Assembly (NCBI GenBank): GCA_017936375.1
Contig: JAGBFR010000010.1
Span: forward strand, 1 to 64,000
Direction: 5' to 3'
Length of the DNA stretch: 64,000 bases
Source of the DNA: Clostridia bacterium
GTDB lineage: Bacteria > Bacillota > Clostridia > Christensenellales > Aristaeellaceae
Every line of letters starts with the position of its first letter. Within the stretch, counting starts at the first letter, position 1. Positions 36,826-45,177 of this stretch are shown here, piece by piece. A program made the position numbers and the translations under genes. The notes beneath the pieces were generated by a model. That model was not told the DNA's origin. It ran no database searches and saw nothing but the letters and a program-made list of their open reading frames with translations.

Positions 36826-38475
36826 ATGATGATCCTTGTCAGCCTGCTCGGCGGTCTTGGCCTGTTTATTGCGGGCATGAACATGATGAGCCGCGGCGTG
36901 GAGCGCGTTGCGGGCGACCGCCTGCGCTCGATCCTCGAGGCCTTCACCAAGACGCGCCTGCTCGGCCTGTTTGTCGGCCTTTTCTTCACGGCGATGATCC
37001 AGTCGTCCTCTGCGGCGACGGTTATGGTCGTCAGCTTTGTCAATTCCGGGCTGATGCAGCTCTCTCAGGCGTGCGGCATCATCCTCGGTGCGAACATCGG
37101 CACCACCGTCACCGCGCTGCTCGTCGCCTTCAAGCTCAGCACGGTCGCGCCGATCTTCATCTTCACCGGCGCGCTGATGATGTACTATGTCAAGCAGCCT
37201 GTCATCCGCAAGAGCGGCGAGATCATCATGGGCTTTGGCATCCTCTTCCTTGGCATCAGCACGATGTCCGCCGCGATGACGGAGCTGCGCGAGATGCCCG
37301 GCGTGATCGACGTGCTGGCGAAGTTCACCAATCCGTTCCTCGGCTTCCTGCTGGGCTTTGTGGTGACGTCGGTTGTGCAGAGCTCCTCGGTCACGGTCAG
37401 TATCCTCGTCGTCATGGGCTCTCAGGGCCTGATCGGGCTGGATATCTGCCTGTTCGTCATCCTCGGCTGCAACGTCGGCTCCTGCACGACGGCGCTGATG
37501 GCGGCAATCGGCGGCTCGAAGAATGCGATGCGCGCCGCGATGATCCATCTGCTCTTCAACATCTTCGGCACGATCCTCATGTTCACGCTGCTGATCTTCT
37601 TCATGCCGCAGATCGTGACGATCATTCATGCCTTCAGCGGCAGCGGCGCGGACTCCGGCACGCTCGGCCGCAACATCGCCATGGCGCACTTCCTCTTCAA
37701 GGCGTTCCAGGTTGCGGCGCTCTATCCGTTCATGAATCTGATTATCAAGCTGACCTATGCCATCGTCAAGGGCGAGGACGTCAGCGACGAGGAGAAGCTC
37801 ACCGTCCAGTACATCGGCGACGAATCTCCGAACCCGGCTGTCGCGGCCTATATGGCTGTGCAGGAGATGCAGCGCATGGCGCAGATGGCCATTGCCAACC
37901 TCAACCTTGCGGTCGAGGCGCTGCTTGAAAACGACGAGACAAAGGCCGCACAGGTCGCCCGGACGGAGCGCTACATCGATTTCCTCGATGAGAAGATCAG
38001 CGCGTATCTCGTCAGGATCAACCAGCTGCCGCTTCCGTTCGAGGATATCAGCCTGATTGCCGCCTACTTCCACGTCGTCAACGACATCGAGCGCATCGGC
38101 GACCACGCCGAGAGCATCATCGAGCTCATGCCCCAGCTCTCCGGCAGCGGCATCCGCATCTCCGAAGAGGCGAGCGCCGATCTGCGTGATATGATGGTGC
38201 ATATCAACAAGATCCTCGAGTATTCGATCCACATGTTCGCCACCGGCGACGCCAGCTACATGAATGCTGTCGCCGAGCTGGAGGACCGCATCGACCACCT
38301 CGAGCGCAGCCTGCACGGCAAGCATGTCGCCCGCCTTGCCGAGGGCAAGTGCACGGCGATGGCCGGCGTCTCCTTCTCCGACGCGGTATCCGGCCTGGAG
38401 CGCGTGGCCGACCACGCGACGAACATCGCCTTCTCCCTGCTGGAGGCAAAGGGCCTGCGTCAGGCGCACAGCTGA
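36826..38475 (+). CDS. Na/phosphate symporter with PhoU-like domain
   Basis: This 549-residue protein belongs to the NptA/PNaS family. The N-terminal half has two inverted membrane repeats, each with the QSSS motif (MIQSSSAATVMVVSFVNSG and VVQSSSVTVSILVVMG). The C-terminal 200 residues form a helical PhoU-like bundle (VVNDIERIGDHAESI, LERVADHATNIAFSL). It imports phosphate with sodium, and the PhoU part may regulate transport. GGAGG precedes the ATG. Confidence 0.93.
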   Translation: MMILVSLLGGLGLFIAGMNMMSRGVERVAGDRLRSILEAFTKTRLLGLFVGLFFTAMIQSSSAATVMVVSFVNSGLMQLSQACGIILGANIGTTVTALLVAFKLSTVAPIFIFTGALMMYYVKQPVIRKSGEIIMGFGILFLGISTMSAAMTELREMPGVIDVLAKFTNPFLGFLLGFVVTSVVQSSSVTVSILVVMGSQGLIGLDICLFVILGCNVGSCTTALMAAIGGSKNAMRAAMIHLLFNIFGTILMFTLLIFFMPQIVTIIHAFSGSGADSGTLGRNIAMAHFLFKAFQVAALYPFMNLIIKLTYAIVKGEDVSDEEKLTVQYIGDESPNPAVAAYMAVQEMQRMAQMAIANLNLAVEALLENDETKAAQVARTERYIDFLDEKISAYLVRINQLPLPFEDISLIAAYFHVVNDIERIGDHAESIIELMPQLSGSGIRISEEASADLRDMMVHINKILEYSIHMFATGDASYMNAVAELEDRIDHLERSLHGKHVARLAEGKCTAMAGVSFSDAVSGLERVADHATNIAFSLLEAKGLRQAHS

Positions 38476-38493
38476 TCGACAACAGCGTAAAGA

Positions 38494-38519
38494 AAGGACT
38501 GCTCCGGCAGTCCTTTTTT
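38494..38519. terminator. Bidirectional terminator
   Basis: AAGGACTGC (38494-38502) pairs with GCAGTCCTT (38507-38515), loop TCCG, with TTTTTT to the right. The minus strand reads CCTTTCTTT for the converging MATE gene. Confidence 0.9.
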
Positions 38520-38530
38520 CGTTGTGAAGA

Positions 38531-39886
38531 TTATCTGGAGGCTTCCTTCCTGCCCAGGGGGATATAGACGCGGCGCAGCATGGTGACGAAGCAGGCCGTG
38601 CCGCCGAGCAGATTGGAGATCGGCTCGGCGAGGAACACGCCGTCCACCCCCAGCCCAAGGCGGGGGAGCAGCAGCGTGAGCGGCACGACGATGACCGCCT
38701 TGCGCAGGAGGGAGAAGAAGATGGCATACTTCGCATAGCCCAGCGCCTGGAAGGTGCACTGCCCGGCAAACTGGAAGGACATGAACACATAGCCGAAGAA
38801 GTACAGCCCCATGGCATGCGGCGCAGCCGCGAGGAGAGCGGGATCGCTGGAGAAAAGGCGGATGAACGCCAGCGGGAAGAGCAGCACGACAATCCATGTC
38901 ACGACCGTATAGCCCGCGCCGAGGAAGGACATGAAGCGGATTCCTTCGCGGACGCGGGCATGCTTCTTTGCGCCGAAATTGAACCCGAGAACGGGCTGCG
39001 CGCCGTTGGTCACGCCGAAGACCGGCATCTCCAGCACGGAGCGGACGGAGTTCAGCACGGTCATGATGCCGACGTAGAGGTCCCCGCCGAAGAGCTGCAG
39101 CGTCGTGTTGCAGGCGACCTGCACGAGGCTGTTGGTGCCCTGCATGATGAAGCCCGCCGTGCCGAGGCTGAGGATCTGCTTGAGGAGCGCCGCCGGCACG
39201 CCCATATGCGCCCGGCGAAGGGGCAGCGGCACGCGCCTGCCCGTGATGAAGCGCAGCACCCAGAGGCAGGAGACGGCCTGGCTGATGACGGTCGCCAGCG
39301 CTGCGCCGGCCACGCCCATGTCAAAGGCGAAGATCAGCAGCGGATCGAGCAGCAGATTGAGCGCCGCGCCGATGAGCGTGGTCATCATGCCCACGCGCGC
39401 AAAGCCTTGCGCATTGATGAAGCCGTTGAGGCCCGTGGAGAGCATGATCAGCGGCGTGCCGAGCAGATAGATGCGCAGGTATGCATCCGCGTAGACATAG
39501 GAGGCGTCGCTCGCGCCGAAGAGATAGAGGATCGGCCGACGGAAGGTGAGGCAGAAGGCTGTCAGCACCAGCGAGGAGAGGGCGAGCAGCGTAAAGACGC
39601 AGCCGAGGATGCGGCTGGCGCGCTCCTTTTCGCCCGCGCCGCGCGCGATGGAGAACAGCGGCGTGCCGCCCGTGGCGAAGAGGCTGGTGAATGCGCCGAT
39701 GAGCGAGACGATGGGGAAGGTGAGGCCGATGCCGGTGAGGGCGGTGCTGTCCGCCCCGGGGAGATGACCGATGTAGATGCGGTCGACGATGTTATACAGC
39801 AGCTGAACCAGCTGCGCAAGGGTCAGCGGGATGGCCTGCGCGATGATGCGCCGCCAGACACGGCCCGTACCAAAATCATTCTGCAT
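38531..39886 (-). CDS. MATE family efflux transporter
   Basis: This 451-residue protein has twelve predicted helices in two MatE repeats. It opens with AQAIPLTLAQLVQLLYNIVDRIYIGHLPG, the usual MATE start, with GGTPLFSIARGAGEKERA in the first half and VTNGAQPVLGFNFGAKKHARV in the second. These antiporters expel drugs or metabolites with Na+ or H+. It lies 25 bases downstream of the GH42 gene and is likely co-transcribed with it. Confidence 0.94.
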   Translation of the reverse strand: MQNDFGTGRVWRRIIAQAIPLTLAQLVQLLYNIVDRIYIGHLPGADSTALTGIGLTFPIVSLIGAFTSLFATGGTPLFSIARGAGEKERASRILGCVFTLLALSSLVLTAFCLTFRRPILYLFGASDASYVYADAYLRIYLLGTPLIMLSTGLNGFINAQGFARVGMMTTLIGAALNLLLDPLLIFAFDMGVAGAALATVISQAVSCLWVLRFITGRRVPLPLRRAHMGVPAALLKQILSLGTAGFIMQGTNSLVQVACNTTLQLFGGDLYVGIMTVLNSVRSVLEMPVFGVTNGAQPVLGFNFGAKKHARVREGIRFMSFLGAGYTVVTWIVVLLFPLAFIRLFSSDPALLAAAPHAMGLYFFGYVFMSFQFAGQCTFQALGYAKYAIFFSLLRKAVIVVPLTLLLPRLGLGVDGVFLAEPISNLLGGTACFVTMLRRVYIPLGRKEASR

Positions 39887-39911
39887 GGATGCGCCTTTCG
39901 TGATGCATATC

Positions 39912-41957
39912 TTACAGCGCCCAGACCTGCACGCCGTAGGGCGGCAGGGCGACGCAGCCCTCGTCCGTGCTGCCCGAGAGCAGGGAGCGAAGGGGCCGTT
40001 TCAGCGTGAGGGTCATCGGCACGCTCTGGTAATTGAGCGCGAAGACATAGCGCCTGCCGTCCTTCACGCGGGCGACGAGCTCCACATCCTCCGGTGCGGC
40101 AATGACGTCAGCCATCGGCTCGGTGAGGCCAAGGTAGTCAAGGATCAGGCGCACGGCGTCCGTGCTGAAGGCGCTGCCCAGGTGCAGCACGCGGCCCTCG
40201 CCGACGGCATTCTCCGTCAGCGCAGCCTCGCCCGCATAATAGGAGGAGGCAAAGCGCGCGAGCACCTTCGCGCCCTCAAGCGGGGTGAGCACGTCGTTGA
40301 AGAGCGGGGTCTCCATCCGCCGGCCGTCAAAGAGGGCATAGGGCGTCTCCTCCGCTGGGGTGGTAAAGGTGAAGTCGCGGACGTCGGTGGCGGTGAGTTT
40401 TTGCAGAAGGCCCGGCTGCGGGGTCATGACGCAGCGGCCATGCTCGTCCTTATACGCGCTGCGGCAGCCGATGACCAGCACGCCGCCGCGGCGGACGTAT
40501 CTTTCCAGCAGGTCCGCGCGCGCCGCCGTCATGATGCAGGCGTGGGGCATGAAGAGCGCCTTATAGCGCAGCAGCTCATCAAGCGTCGTGCCCTCCTGCA
40601 GGTAGAGCATGTCATACGGCGTGTGCGTCAGCTGGGAGACCTCGAAGATCGCATTGTCGCTCTGCGCGTCCACATGCCTGTGCCACGTGTCAAGGTCCGC
40701 GTCAAAGACATTGTCATAGTCCTTTACGACGGCAAAGGCGGCCTCGCTGTCCGCGCCGCAGAGGGGCGCGAGCTTCTTGAGGTTGGCCGCGAATTCGCGC
40801 AGCTCTGCGATGCGGCGGTTATCCCTGTTGTCATAGTCGAGCAGGCCGTGCCAGTAGATCTCCGTGCCGAAGGTGCAGGTGCGCCAGCGGAAGAAGGAAA
40901 CGAAGTCCGCGCCGTGCGCGACGGACTGCATTGCCCAGAGCTGCATCTGGCCGGGGCGCGGGGTCGGATTCTCCATGCGCGTGGTCCAGCTGCCCGCGCC
41001 GCTCTGCTGCTCCATGATGCCAAAGTGCGGGCAGATGGAGCGCACCTCGGTCAGCTTCTTGCCGGACCAGCGGTCGCGCAGGCGGTCAAGGCGCCCGGCC
41101 ATATTGAGGCCGAAGGCGAAATTCGGGTAGGAATCGTAGGTGTAGATATCCAGGCACTCGCGCGCCATGCGGTGGTTGTCGAGGCGGGAGAACATGCCGT
41201 TGGTCGTGATGAACACGCCTGGCGCGACGTGCTGACGCAGAATCCCGGCCTGCAGCGCGCAGAAGCGGATGCAGCTCTCGGAGACGAAGCGGTTGTAGTC
41301 GAGCATCAGGTGCGGGTTAGGGGAATTCTGCAGCGTCGGGCGCGGGACGAAGATCTGCGCCCAGTCGGTGTAGGTCTGGCTCCAGAAGACGGTGCCCCAT
41401 GCGGCGTTGAGGGCGTCCAGCGTGCCGTACTTTTCCTTCACAAACGCGCGGAAGGCGACGGAGTCCGCCTCGGAATAGAAGCGGTCCATCTCGCAGTTGA
41501 GCTCGTTGTCGATCTGCCAGCCGATGATCGAGGGATGCGGGCCGAAGTGCTGCGCCAGCTTGGCGGTGATGACGGCGCACTTCTCCTGATAGACCGGGGA
41601 ATTGTAATTGTAGTGCCTGCGCATGCCGTGGCGGTAGAGCACGCCCTCCATGTTCGCATTGAGCACCTCGGGGTACTTGTGCGTCAGCCATGCCGGCGGC
41701 GTGGCGGAGACCGTGCCGAAGATGACCTTCATCCCGGTCTCTTTGCACAGGGCGAGGAAGCGGTCGAAGAGATCGAACCGGAATACGCCCTCCTCGGGCT
41801 CAAAGTATGCCCACGCGAATTCGCCGATGCGCACGACGGCGACGCCGTCCTCGAGCATGCGGCGCAGGTCGTCCGCCCAGAGGGACTCGTCCCAGTGCTC
41901 GGGGTAATAGCAGACGCCGATGGTCAAGGAATCAAAGCGGAAGCGCTGTTCGCTCAT
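39912..41957 (-). CDS. GH42 beta-galactosidase
   Basis: GH42 enzymes remove terminal beta-galactose from oligosaccharides in the cytoplasm. The 681-residue protein shows IGVCYYPEHWDESLWADDLRRM at the start, the acid/base region IIGWQIDNELNCE (Glu in D-N-E), and CLDIYTYDSYPNF. A Rossmann-like trimerisation domain (LLERYVRRGGVLVIGCRSA) and a small C-terminal beta domain follow. There is no signal peptide. The start ATG at 41957 follows GGAGGAG, excluding an in-frame ATG at 41999 that overlaps the -10 box. Confidence 0.95.
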   Translation of the reverse strand: MSEQRFRFDSLTIGVCYYPEHWDESLWADDLRRMLEDGVAVVRIGEFAWAYFEPEEGVFRFDLFDRFLALCKETGMKVIFGTVSATPPAWLTHKYPEVLNANMEGVLYRHGMRRHYNYNSPVYQEKCAVITAKLAQHFGPHPSIIGWQIDNELNCEMDRFYSEADSVAFRAFVKEKYGTLDALNAAWGTVFWSQTYTDWAQIFVPRPTLQNSPNPHLMLDYNRFVSESCIRFCALQAGILRQHVAPGVFITTNGMFSRLDNHRMARECLDIYTYDSYPNFAFGLNMAGRLDRLRDRWSGKKLTEVRSICPHFGIMEQQSGAGSWTTRMENPTPRPGQMQLWAMQSVAHGADFVSFFRWRTCTFGTEIYWHGLLDYDNRDNRRIAELREFAANLKKLAPLCGADSEAAFAVVKDYDNVFDADLDTWHRHVDAQSDNAIFEVSQLTHTPYDMLYLQEGTTLDELLRYKALFMPHACIMTAARADLLERYVRRGGVLVIGCRSAYKDEHGRCVMTPQPGLLQKLTATDVRDFTFTTPAEETPYALFDGRRMETPLFNDVLTPLEGAKVLARFASSYYAGEAALTENAVGEGRVLHLGSAFSTDAVRLILDYLGLTEPMADVIAAPEDVELVARVKDGRRYVFALNYQSVPMTLTLKRPLRSLLSGSTDEGCVALPPYGVQVWAL

Positions 41958-41997
41958 GATGAACTCCTCCGTAAATCGAATGATGATAGGTTCTTTC

Positions 41998-42027
41998 ATT
42001 ATAGCCGTTCAGAGAGCCGGAGTTCAA
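41998..42027 (-). promoter_or_regulatory. Promoter of the GH42-MATE operon
   Basis: On the minus strand TTGAAC (42027-42022), 18-bp spacer, TATAAT (42003-41998). Confidence 0.82.
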
Positions 42028-42048
42028 GTCCTGCGGGCGCGCGGCATG

Positions 42049-42216
42049 AAAAAAAGGGCTGTCAGGATGAGAAGCCACAGTTTCCAATGCCTGTCATGCT
42101 TGCCGCCGAAGGTTTCCAAAGGGCGACCGGAAAGCCCTTTGGCGGGGGATGGAGCAGAGCCCCATAGCGGTATGCGCAATGATTTTTCTGGAATGTATGG
42201 CTTATCCTGACAGCCC
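42049..42216 (-). terminator. Terminator with a repeat element in its loop
   Basis: A perfect 13-base inverted repeat, GGGCTGTCAGGAT (42056-42068) with ATCCTGACAGCCC (42204-42216), is followed on the minus strand by seven T (42055-42049). This is a standard terminator for the 5'-nucleotidase gene except that its arms lie 135 bases apart, with the 84-base repeat in between. Confidence 0.7.
42106..42189 (+). repeat. Dispersed two-hairpin repeat, copy 2
   Basis: Second copy of the element at 22543-22626. The first hairpin (CCAAAGGGC/GCCCTTTGG) is perfect, with one change in the loop. The second has one mismatch (ATGGAGC/GCCCCAT). Differences cluster in loops and at the 3' side. Confidence 0.8.
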
Positions 42217-42232
42217 AGTCAGGCCTAATGGA

Positions 42233-44044
42233 TTACTTGGTGATCACTTCGATGACGATGCGTCCGGAGCCGTTCGTGGTGCCGTAGTCAAGCAGCATGC
42301 CCGGATACTTCGCCTTCAGCGGGGAATTGTCCGCGCCGACGACGCCGCCCTCAAAGGCCTGCACATAATTGGCCAGGACCATGTAGTCCTCCATCACGTA
42401 GTCGAGCACGTTCACCGCGCCGTCGAACATGGCGAAGCCGTCGCCGAGGTCGCGCAGCGTGTAGTTGTAGCCCGCCAGATTGTAGGTGGCGGCAAGGTCG
42501 AGCGGCTCATACGCGCCGGTCTCCTTGTTGTAGACCATGACGTCCAGCACGCGGTAGCCGGCGGTCGGGCCGCTGACCCACACGCCCTTGTCGTCCGCGA
42601 CGATGGACTGCGGATAGGAAGAATCGATCTTGTAGGTGATGCCGGAGACCTGCAGGAAGCCGCCGTTCTCCTTCTCACCGCCGGCAAAGCGGGCGCCCCA
42701 CTCCAGCGCGTCGAGCAGCTGCTGACCGGTGATGGTCTGCAGGCAGGCGACGTTGCCGAAGGTGTGGATGTTCTTGCAGACCTTGTAGGAGATCTCGCCC
42801 GTGACGGCCTTGTTGCGCACGCCGCCGCCGTTCATGATCGCCACGTCCACATCAAGGCCCATGTCGTCAAAGAGCCAGTACAGCGCGTCGGCGGCGAAGT
42901 CGCCGGTGTTGGTCTCCTGGCTGCGGACGAGGCGGGTTTCGCCGTCGTAGTTGTCAAGCGTCAGCTCAGTGGAGCCGATGACGGCGCCCAGCTGCTCGTC
43001 GATGGAGGCGATCCACGCGTCCTTGATCTCGGCAACCGCCGCGTCGGAGACCCACTTTTCGCCGGTGTAGAGCTCGGAGGCGAGCTCGTAGCCCACGACG
43101 TTCTCCACTTCCTTGCCCTCGGCGTCGGTGCTCTTCTCGGTCAATTCAACCAGCTCGATGAAGTCGGTGGCGATCGCGCCGGTCTCGGCGTCGATGACCA
43201 TCATGCCGATGCGGTTAAAGTACTCGCCCGTCTGGGTGAGGAGCACGGCCTCGCCGTCCTTGCCGGCGACGTCCTTGCCCTTGACGGTGCTGTGGGAGTG
43301 GCCGTCGATGAAGGCGTCCAGCCCGGAGACGGCGGCGATGGTTTCCTCGCTCGTCCAGGGCTTGGAGGCGAGGTCGTCGCCCAGATGGCCCAGCGCGATC
43401 ACGACGGTCGCGCCCTCGGCCTTCGCCGCGTCGATGGCGGCCTGCACGTCAGCCTGCAGCTTTTCGCCCTCGTCGCCGCCGGCGATGCCGTAGATGTACG
43501 CGCCGCTCTCATCCTGGAAGTAAGCGGGCGTGGACTTGGTGAAGGATTCCGGCGTGGTGACGCCGATGATCGCCAGCTTCTGCGCGCCGAAGTCGAAGAG
43601 CTTGTAGCTGTCAAGGACATTGTCCTTGCGCTCGTAGTACTCTTCGTTGTAGAAGTTGCAGGAGACATAGGGGTACTCGGCCCACTCGCGGACCTTGATG
43701 CAGCCGTCCATCCCGTAGTCAAACTCATGGTTGCCCAGCGTCGCCAGGTCATAGCCTGCGGCGTTCATGAGCTTGATGATGGTCTCGCCCTTGTCCATGG
43801 AGCCGTAGGCGGTGCCCTGAATGTGATCGCCCGCGTCGACGAGCAGGACGTTCTTGTACTGCTTCTGCAGTTCCTGCTTGACGCCCGCGATCACGTCATA
43901 GCTCAGCGCACCGTCGATGTAGGTGTGCACGTCGTTGGTGTAGAGGATCACGATGTCCTCGGAGAGCGCGGCTTCCGCGCCGGCGGGCAGGGCCATCGCC
44001 AGCAGAAGCATCAGGGAAAGAATCAGAGAGAGCAATTTGCGCAT
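42233..44044 (-). CDS. Secreted 5'-nucleotidase/metallophosphatase
   Basis: This 603-residue protein has a signal peptide (MRKLLSLILSLMLLLAMALPAGAEA). A calcineurin-like metallophosphatase domain carries every metal motif: YTNDVH, DAGDHIQG, GNHEFDYG, ALGHLGDD and DGHSHS. The C-terminal 5'-nucleotidase domain starts around residue 320 (MNGGGVRNKAVTGEIS, FGNVACLQTITGQQL). It releases nucleosides and phosphate from extracellular nucleotides. No sortase or membrane anchor is seen, so it is probably shed. GGAGGAA precedes the ATG. Confidence 0.94.
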   Translation of the reverse strand: MRKLLSLILSLMLLLAMALPAGAEAALSEDIVILYTNDVHTYIDGALSYDVIAGVKQELQKQYKNVLLVDAGDHIQGTAYGSMDKGETIIKLMNAAGYDLATLGNHEFDYGMDGCIKVREWAEYPYVSCNFYNEEYYERKDNVLDSYKLFDFGAQKLAIIGVTTPESFTKSTPAYFQDESGAYIYGIAGGDEGEKLQADVQAAIDAAKAEGATVVIALGHLGDDLASKPWTSEETIAAVSGLDAFIDGHSHSTVKGKDVAGKDGEAVLLTQTGEYFNRIGMMVIDAETGAIATDFIELVELTEKSTDAEGKEVENVVGYELASELYTGEKWVSDAAVAEIKDAWIASIDEQLGAVIGSTELTLDNYDGETRLVRSQETNTGDFAADALYWLFDDMGLDVDVAIMNGGGVRNKAVTGEISYKVCKNIHTFGNVACLQTITGQQLLDALEWGARFAGGEKENGGFLQVSGITYKIDSSYPQSIVADDKGVWVSGPTAGYRVLDVMVYNKETGAYEPLDLAATYNLAGYNYTLRDLGDGFAMFDGAVNVLDYVMEDYMVLANYVQAFEGGVVGADNSPLKAKYPGMLLDYGTTNGSGRIVIEVITK

Positions 44045-44176
44045 AAGAGATTCCTCCTTTCGTTTTCTGATTCTATTATGACATAAAACAGGGTATTGCG
44101 GGAGTCCTCTTTTGGATGTTTTTGAAGGGTTTCGGAAAGATTCGTTCCGGTATTCATCGGATTGGATGGATTTTGT

Positions 44177-44206
44177 TTGACGGGGCGAACAGGCATGCCG
44201 TATACT
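44177..44206 (+). promoter_or_regulatory. Promoter of the MBL-deacetylase operon
   Basis: TTGACG (44177-44182), 18-bp spacer, TATACT (44201-44206). Confidence 0.8.
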
Positions 44207-44283
44207 ATACAGGCTGGCTGTGAAGCCGGACGTTTGAATACATGCTGCAGCCGCCGCGCGCGGCTGACGGGAGGATACGATTG

Positions 44284-45153
44284 ATGATCAGACGCGGGCT
44301 CTGCCTTCTCTTTATGCTGCTGGCGATGCTGCCTGCTGCGGCGCTTAGCGAAATCTATATGACGCAGCCGCCGGAGGACTGGGCGGACAAGCCCAGGCTC
44401 GAGTGGACGATCTTTGACGTCAACGAGGGCGACGCGATGCTCCTCTCCTGCGAGGGGGAGCACATGCTGGTGGACGGCGGGCCCAAGCCCTTCCGGGGGA
44501 AGCTGTACGGCGCGCTTGCCGCGCGCGGGCTGACGCATCTACGCTATATGCTCAATACGCATTTCCACGACGACCACATCGACGGCCTCTATTTCCTCAT
44601 GGAGGAATACGGCGTGACGGCGGACGTCTTCTATCACGGCCATACCGAGAGCGAGCTGGCGGGCGATAAGCTGGGCAGCCGCACGGTGAAAGCCGCGCAG
44701 GACAAGGGCATCCCCGTCGTCCATGTGACCGACGGCGACCGCCTGACCCTCGGCGGGGCGGAGATCGAGATCTTCCAGCAGCTGGATAAGAAGAACGCCA
44801 ACTACCGCTCCCTTGTGCTGCGGGTGAGCTATAAGGACAGCTCGATCCTCCTGTGCGCGGATGTGCCGGGCGAGGCGCAGCATCATCTGCGGGAGGATTA
44901 CCCGGCGGGGACGATGGATTCGGATCTGATCAAGATGCCGCATCACGCGCTCTCCGTGGCGATGGATTCCTTCCTTGACGTGGTGTCGCCCGTCGGCGCC
45001 GTCGTCACCAACAAGCGGCAGGACGTCTTCAGCAAGGCGGCGTATCAGTTTGTGAAGCGCGAGCTGCCGGTGTATTATTCCGGAGAGGGCACGGTCTATG
45101 CAGTCACCGACGGCACGGACTGGTACTTCTGGCAGACGCGCTATGAATTTTGA
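44284..45153 (+). CDS. Secreted metallo-beta-lactamase-fold hydrolase
   Basis: This 289-residue protein has a signal peptide (LCLLFMLLAMLPAAALSE). Its metallo-beta-lactamase domain is of the ComEC C-terminal kind: FDVNEGDAMLL, LVDGGP, the zinc motif NTHFHDDHIDG, LLCADVPGEA and KMPHHALS. The substrate may be a nucleic acid or phosphodiester, as in ComEC nuclease domains, but this is inference. The ATG follows GGGAGGA by seven bases. It is 24 bases ahead of the deacetylase gene. Confidence 0.85.
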   Translation: MIRRGLCLLFMLLAMLPAAALSEIYMTQPPEDWADKPRLEWTIFDVNEGDAMLLSCEGEHMLVDGGPKPFRGKLYGALAARGLTHLRYMLNTHFHDDHIDGLYFLMEEYGVTADVFYHGHTESELAGDKLGSRTVKAAQDKGIPVVHVTDGDRLTLGGAEIEIFQQLDKKNANYRSLVLRVSYKDSSILLCADVPGEAQHHLREDYPAGTMDSDLIKMPHHALSVAMDSFLDVVSPVGAVVTNKRQDVFSKAAYQFVKRELPVYYSGEGTVYAVTDGTDWYFWQTRYEF

Positions 45154-45177
45154 TGAACGGAGCAGACGGAGGCTATG

